DNA of 64,000 nucleotides from Aristolochia californica (lineage: Eukaryota; Streptophyta; Magnoliopsida; Piperales; Aristolochiaceae). The stretch lies in contig JARWKL010000007.1 in the NCBI GenBank assembly GCA_029961685.1, forward strand, positions 20,345,013-20,409,012. Direction: 5' to 3'. A program made the translations under genes and the position numbers. The first letter of the stretch is position 1; each line of letters opens with the position of its first letter. Below the pieces are notes generated by a model, which saw nothing but the letters and a program-made list of their open reading frames with translations, was not told where the DNA came from and searched no databases. Positions 62,101 through 64,000 of this stretch are shown here, piece after piece.

Positions 62101-62690
62101 CAAAAATATCCCACCGCACATTCACTTCAGAATTTAATGAGCGTTAGTTATTCTCTTTAAAAGCTTTGGATCCATAGGTCATTTGAATCTTTAACATGTT
62201 TCAAGTATGAATATCCATTTTTAAAACATGTGTAGAAAATATCTCCTTCATGTAAAATTCCAAGCTTAAAAGGGTTGGACTAATGGAATTTCCCAAACTT
62301 GGATAACAAAACTTTTGTATTGATTTGTGGTGTGTCAATAGATATTTTTTATTTACATTAGTTATTATTTTAAATATTTTCCACACATCAACTATAAAAT
62401 TTTTATTTTGTTGTGATCTTTTTTGCCTTTTTTGTTTACGGGATGAAGGGGGAGTGAAAACTCCAAGTTCTGATTTAAGAAAAAAGTGTACATCTAAAAT
62501 GGAAATGCACAATGCACAAATGTTGAGAGAGATATTTCCGAAGAGTGTCTGTATGTTTAAGGGATCGTATGCACTTTTTTCGTTTTTATATCGAAGGTTT
62601 TGCAATCGTCGGGAAACGGGGGAGGCGGGCGAATTTTAAGTGAGTGTTGACTTCAAATGCATAAGTCATTTCTTACAAAAATATAACCTG

Positions 62691-63363
62691 TTACGCATGA
62701 CAAATCACTTTACAATCATCTATGATTGTTAGCTCAACTTTTTGAATATGGGCAAAATAATGGCTTGTTTTACTCGGGCAAATATCCCACCGCACGTTCA
62801 CTTGAGAATTTAATGAGCGTTTGTTATTCTCTTTAAAAGCTTTGGATCCATAGGCCATTTGAATCTTTAACATGTTTCAAACATGCATATCCATTTGTAA
62901 AACATGTGTGGACGAAATCTCTTTCTTGCAAAATTCCAAGCTATTAGGGTTAAACTAGTGGAATTTCCAAAAATTGGATAACAAAACTTTTGTGATCATT
63001 TGTGCTGGGTGAATAAATTTTCTTTATTTATATTTGTTATTGTGTTAAATTTTTTACATACATCAACTATAAAATTTTTATTTTGTTGTAAGTTTTTTGC
63101 CTTGTTTGTTTTCGGGATGAAGGGAGAGCGAAAAGTCAAAGTTTTGATTTAAGAAAAAAGTGTACATCGAAAATGGAAAAGCACAATGCACAATTGTAGG
63201 GAGAGATAATTCCAAAGAGTGTCTGTAGTTTTTAGGGATTGTAAGCTCTTTTTAGTTTTTATATCTTAGGTTTTGCAATCGTTGGGAAAAATTGGTGGCA
63301 GAGGATTTTTAACTGAGTATTGAATTGCAATCCATAAGTCATTTCATAATAAAATATAGCCCG
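62691..63363. repeat. Hybrid B/C monomer
   Basis: It starts as B (gttagctcaac, ggatcc kept) and becomes C by about 62875 (tttcaaacatgc, tgtggacg, agctattagggttaaac). It is followed by an A start. Confidence 0.83.
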
Positions 63364-63991
63364 TTACGCATGATAAATCATTTTACAATCATCATGTTTG
63401 ACTCGGGGAAATATCCCACGCCAAGTTCACTTGAGAATTTAATGAGCGTTTGTGATTCTCTTTAAAAGCTTTGCATCCATTGCTCATTTGCATCTTTAAC
63501 ATGTTTCAAACATGCATATCCATTTTTAAAACATGTGTGGACGAAATCTCTTTCTTGCAAAATTCCAAGCTATTAGGGTTAAACTAGTGGAATTTCCCAA
63601 AATTGGATAACAAAACTTTTGTGTTCATTTGTATTGGGTGAATAAATTTTTTTTATCTATATTTGTTATTGTTTTAAATATTTTCCATACATCAACTATA
63701 AAATTTTCATTTTGTTGTAAGCTTTTCGCCTTGTTTGTTTTCGGGATGAAGGGAGAGCGAAAAGTCAAAGTTTTGATATAAGAAAAAAGTGTACATCTAA
63801 AATGGAAAAGCACAACGCATAATTTTAGGGAGAGATAATTCCAAAGAGTGTCTGTAATTTTTAGGGATTGTAAGTTCTTTTTAGTTTTTATATCTCAGGT
63901 TTTGGAATCGTCGGGAAAAAATGGTTGGAGAGGATTTTAACTGAGTGTTGAATTGCAATCCATAAGTCATTTCATACAAAAATGTAGCCCG
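63364..63991. repeat. Hybrid A/C monomer with about 46-bp deletion
   Basis: The left edge reads as the C-to-A junction (gcatgataaatc). Near 63394 the text caatcatc is joined to atgtttgactcgggg, skipping the usual stretch and switching to C. The rest is C. Spacing to the next start is 628 bp. Confidence 0.83.
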
Positions 63992-64000
63992 TTACGCTTG

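Larger units (their letters stand above)
17596..64000. repeat. Satellite array, right arm (674-bp monomers, A-B-C trimeric HOR)
   Basis: Continuation of the array in the same orientation, with no gene seen. Monomer starts and subtypes: 17911 B (C patches), 18583 C, 19255 A, 19929 B, 20602 B/C, 21274 A, 21948 B, 22622 C, 23297 A, 23972 B, 24646 C, 25323 A/B, 25997 C, 26672 A, 27348 B, 28022 C, 28697 A, 29372 B/C, 30035 A, 30710 B, 31385 B/C, 32058 A, 32733 B (deleted), 33061 C, 33735 A, 34412 B, 35084 C, 35757 A/C, 36430 A, 37106 B, 37780 C, 38454 A (B patch), 39130 B, 39805 C, 40479 A, 41155 B, 41828 A/B, 42499 C, 43173 A, 43851 B, 44522 C, 45197 A, 45871 B, 46535 C, 47209 A, 47885 B, 48557 C, 49231 A/B, 49905 C, 50579 A, 51251 B, 51909 C, 52582 A/B, 53249 C, 53923 A, 54599 B, 55271 C, 55945 A, 56621 B, 57295 C, 57969 A, 58643 B, 59318 C, 59992 A, 60666 B, 61340 C, 62014 A, 62691 B/C, 63364 A/C (deleted), 63992 start of the next. 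Most intervals are 671-678 bp. Confidence 0.97.

Noticed and set aside
1..64000. A CRISPR-like or prokaryotic repeat system.
   Set aside because: The repeats are 674 bp, contiguous and without spacers. The retroelement is of eukaryotic Ty3/gypsy type.

Overview
The window is almost entirely one tandem satellite array from a plant nuclear genome, split by a single LTR retrotransposon. The plant assignment rests on the Ty3/gypsy chromovirus-type polyprotein, an initiator-tRNA-Met-type primer site, a telo-box-like motif in the LTR, and stop codons at CAG sites, as expected from plant CHG methylation. I do not recognise the satellite family or the species. There are no ordinary host genes, tRNA, rRNA or CRISPR arrays here.

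Layout. Bases 1-11404 and 17596-64000 are head-to-tail copies of an AT-rich monomer with a modal length of 674 bp. I placed 87 monomer starts by the motif ttacgcatga and its variants, all in one orientation. The monomers fall into three subtypes, A, B and C, in the order A-B-C, giving a trimeric higher-order repeat (HOR) of about 2022-2026 bp. Several monomers are in-register hybrids (A/B, B/C, A/C, B/A), three carry larger deletions (about 346, 185 and 46 bp), and several multi-monomer blocks are near-duplicates of one another. The segment from about 21.9 to 28.9 kb looks recently homogenised.

Bases 11405-17595 are a 6191-bp Ty3/gypsy (chromovirus-like) element with two 909-bp LTRs, TG...CA ends and a perfect 5-bp target duplication (ATTTT). 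Its order is 5' LTR, primer-binding site, gag, protease, reverse transcriptase, RNase H, integrase, chromodomain-like tail, 3' LTR; the last coding residues lie inside the 3' LTR. By eye the LTRs differ at about 15 positions (about 1.7%), so the insertion is fairly young. Gag is open, but pol has seven in-frame stops, two frameshifts and a Lys at the third catalytic position of integrase, so the copy cannot act on its own.

How it fits together. The array appears to evolve by unequal exchange and conversion in 674-bp register. The retroelement landed in an A-type monomer without disturbing the period. Substitution patterns in both the element and the satellite suggest long-term cytosine methylation, i.e. 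silent heterochromatin. Whether the array is centromeric, pericentromeric or subtelomeric cannot be decided from sequence alone.
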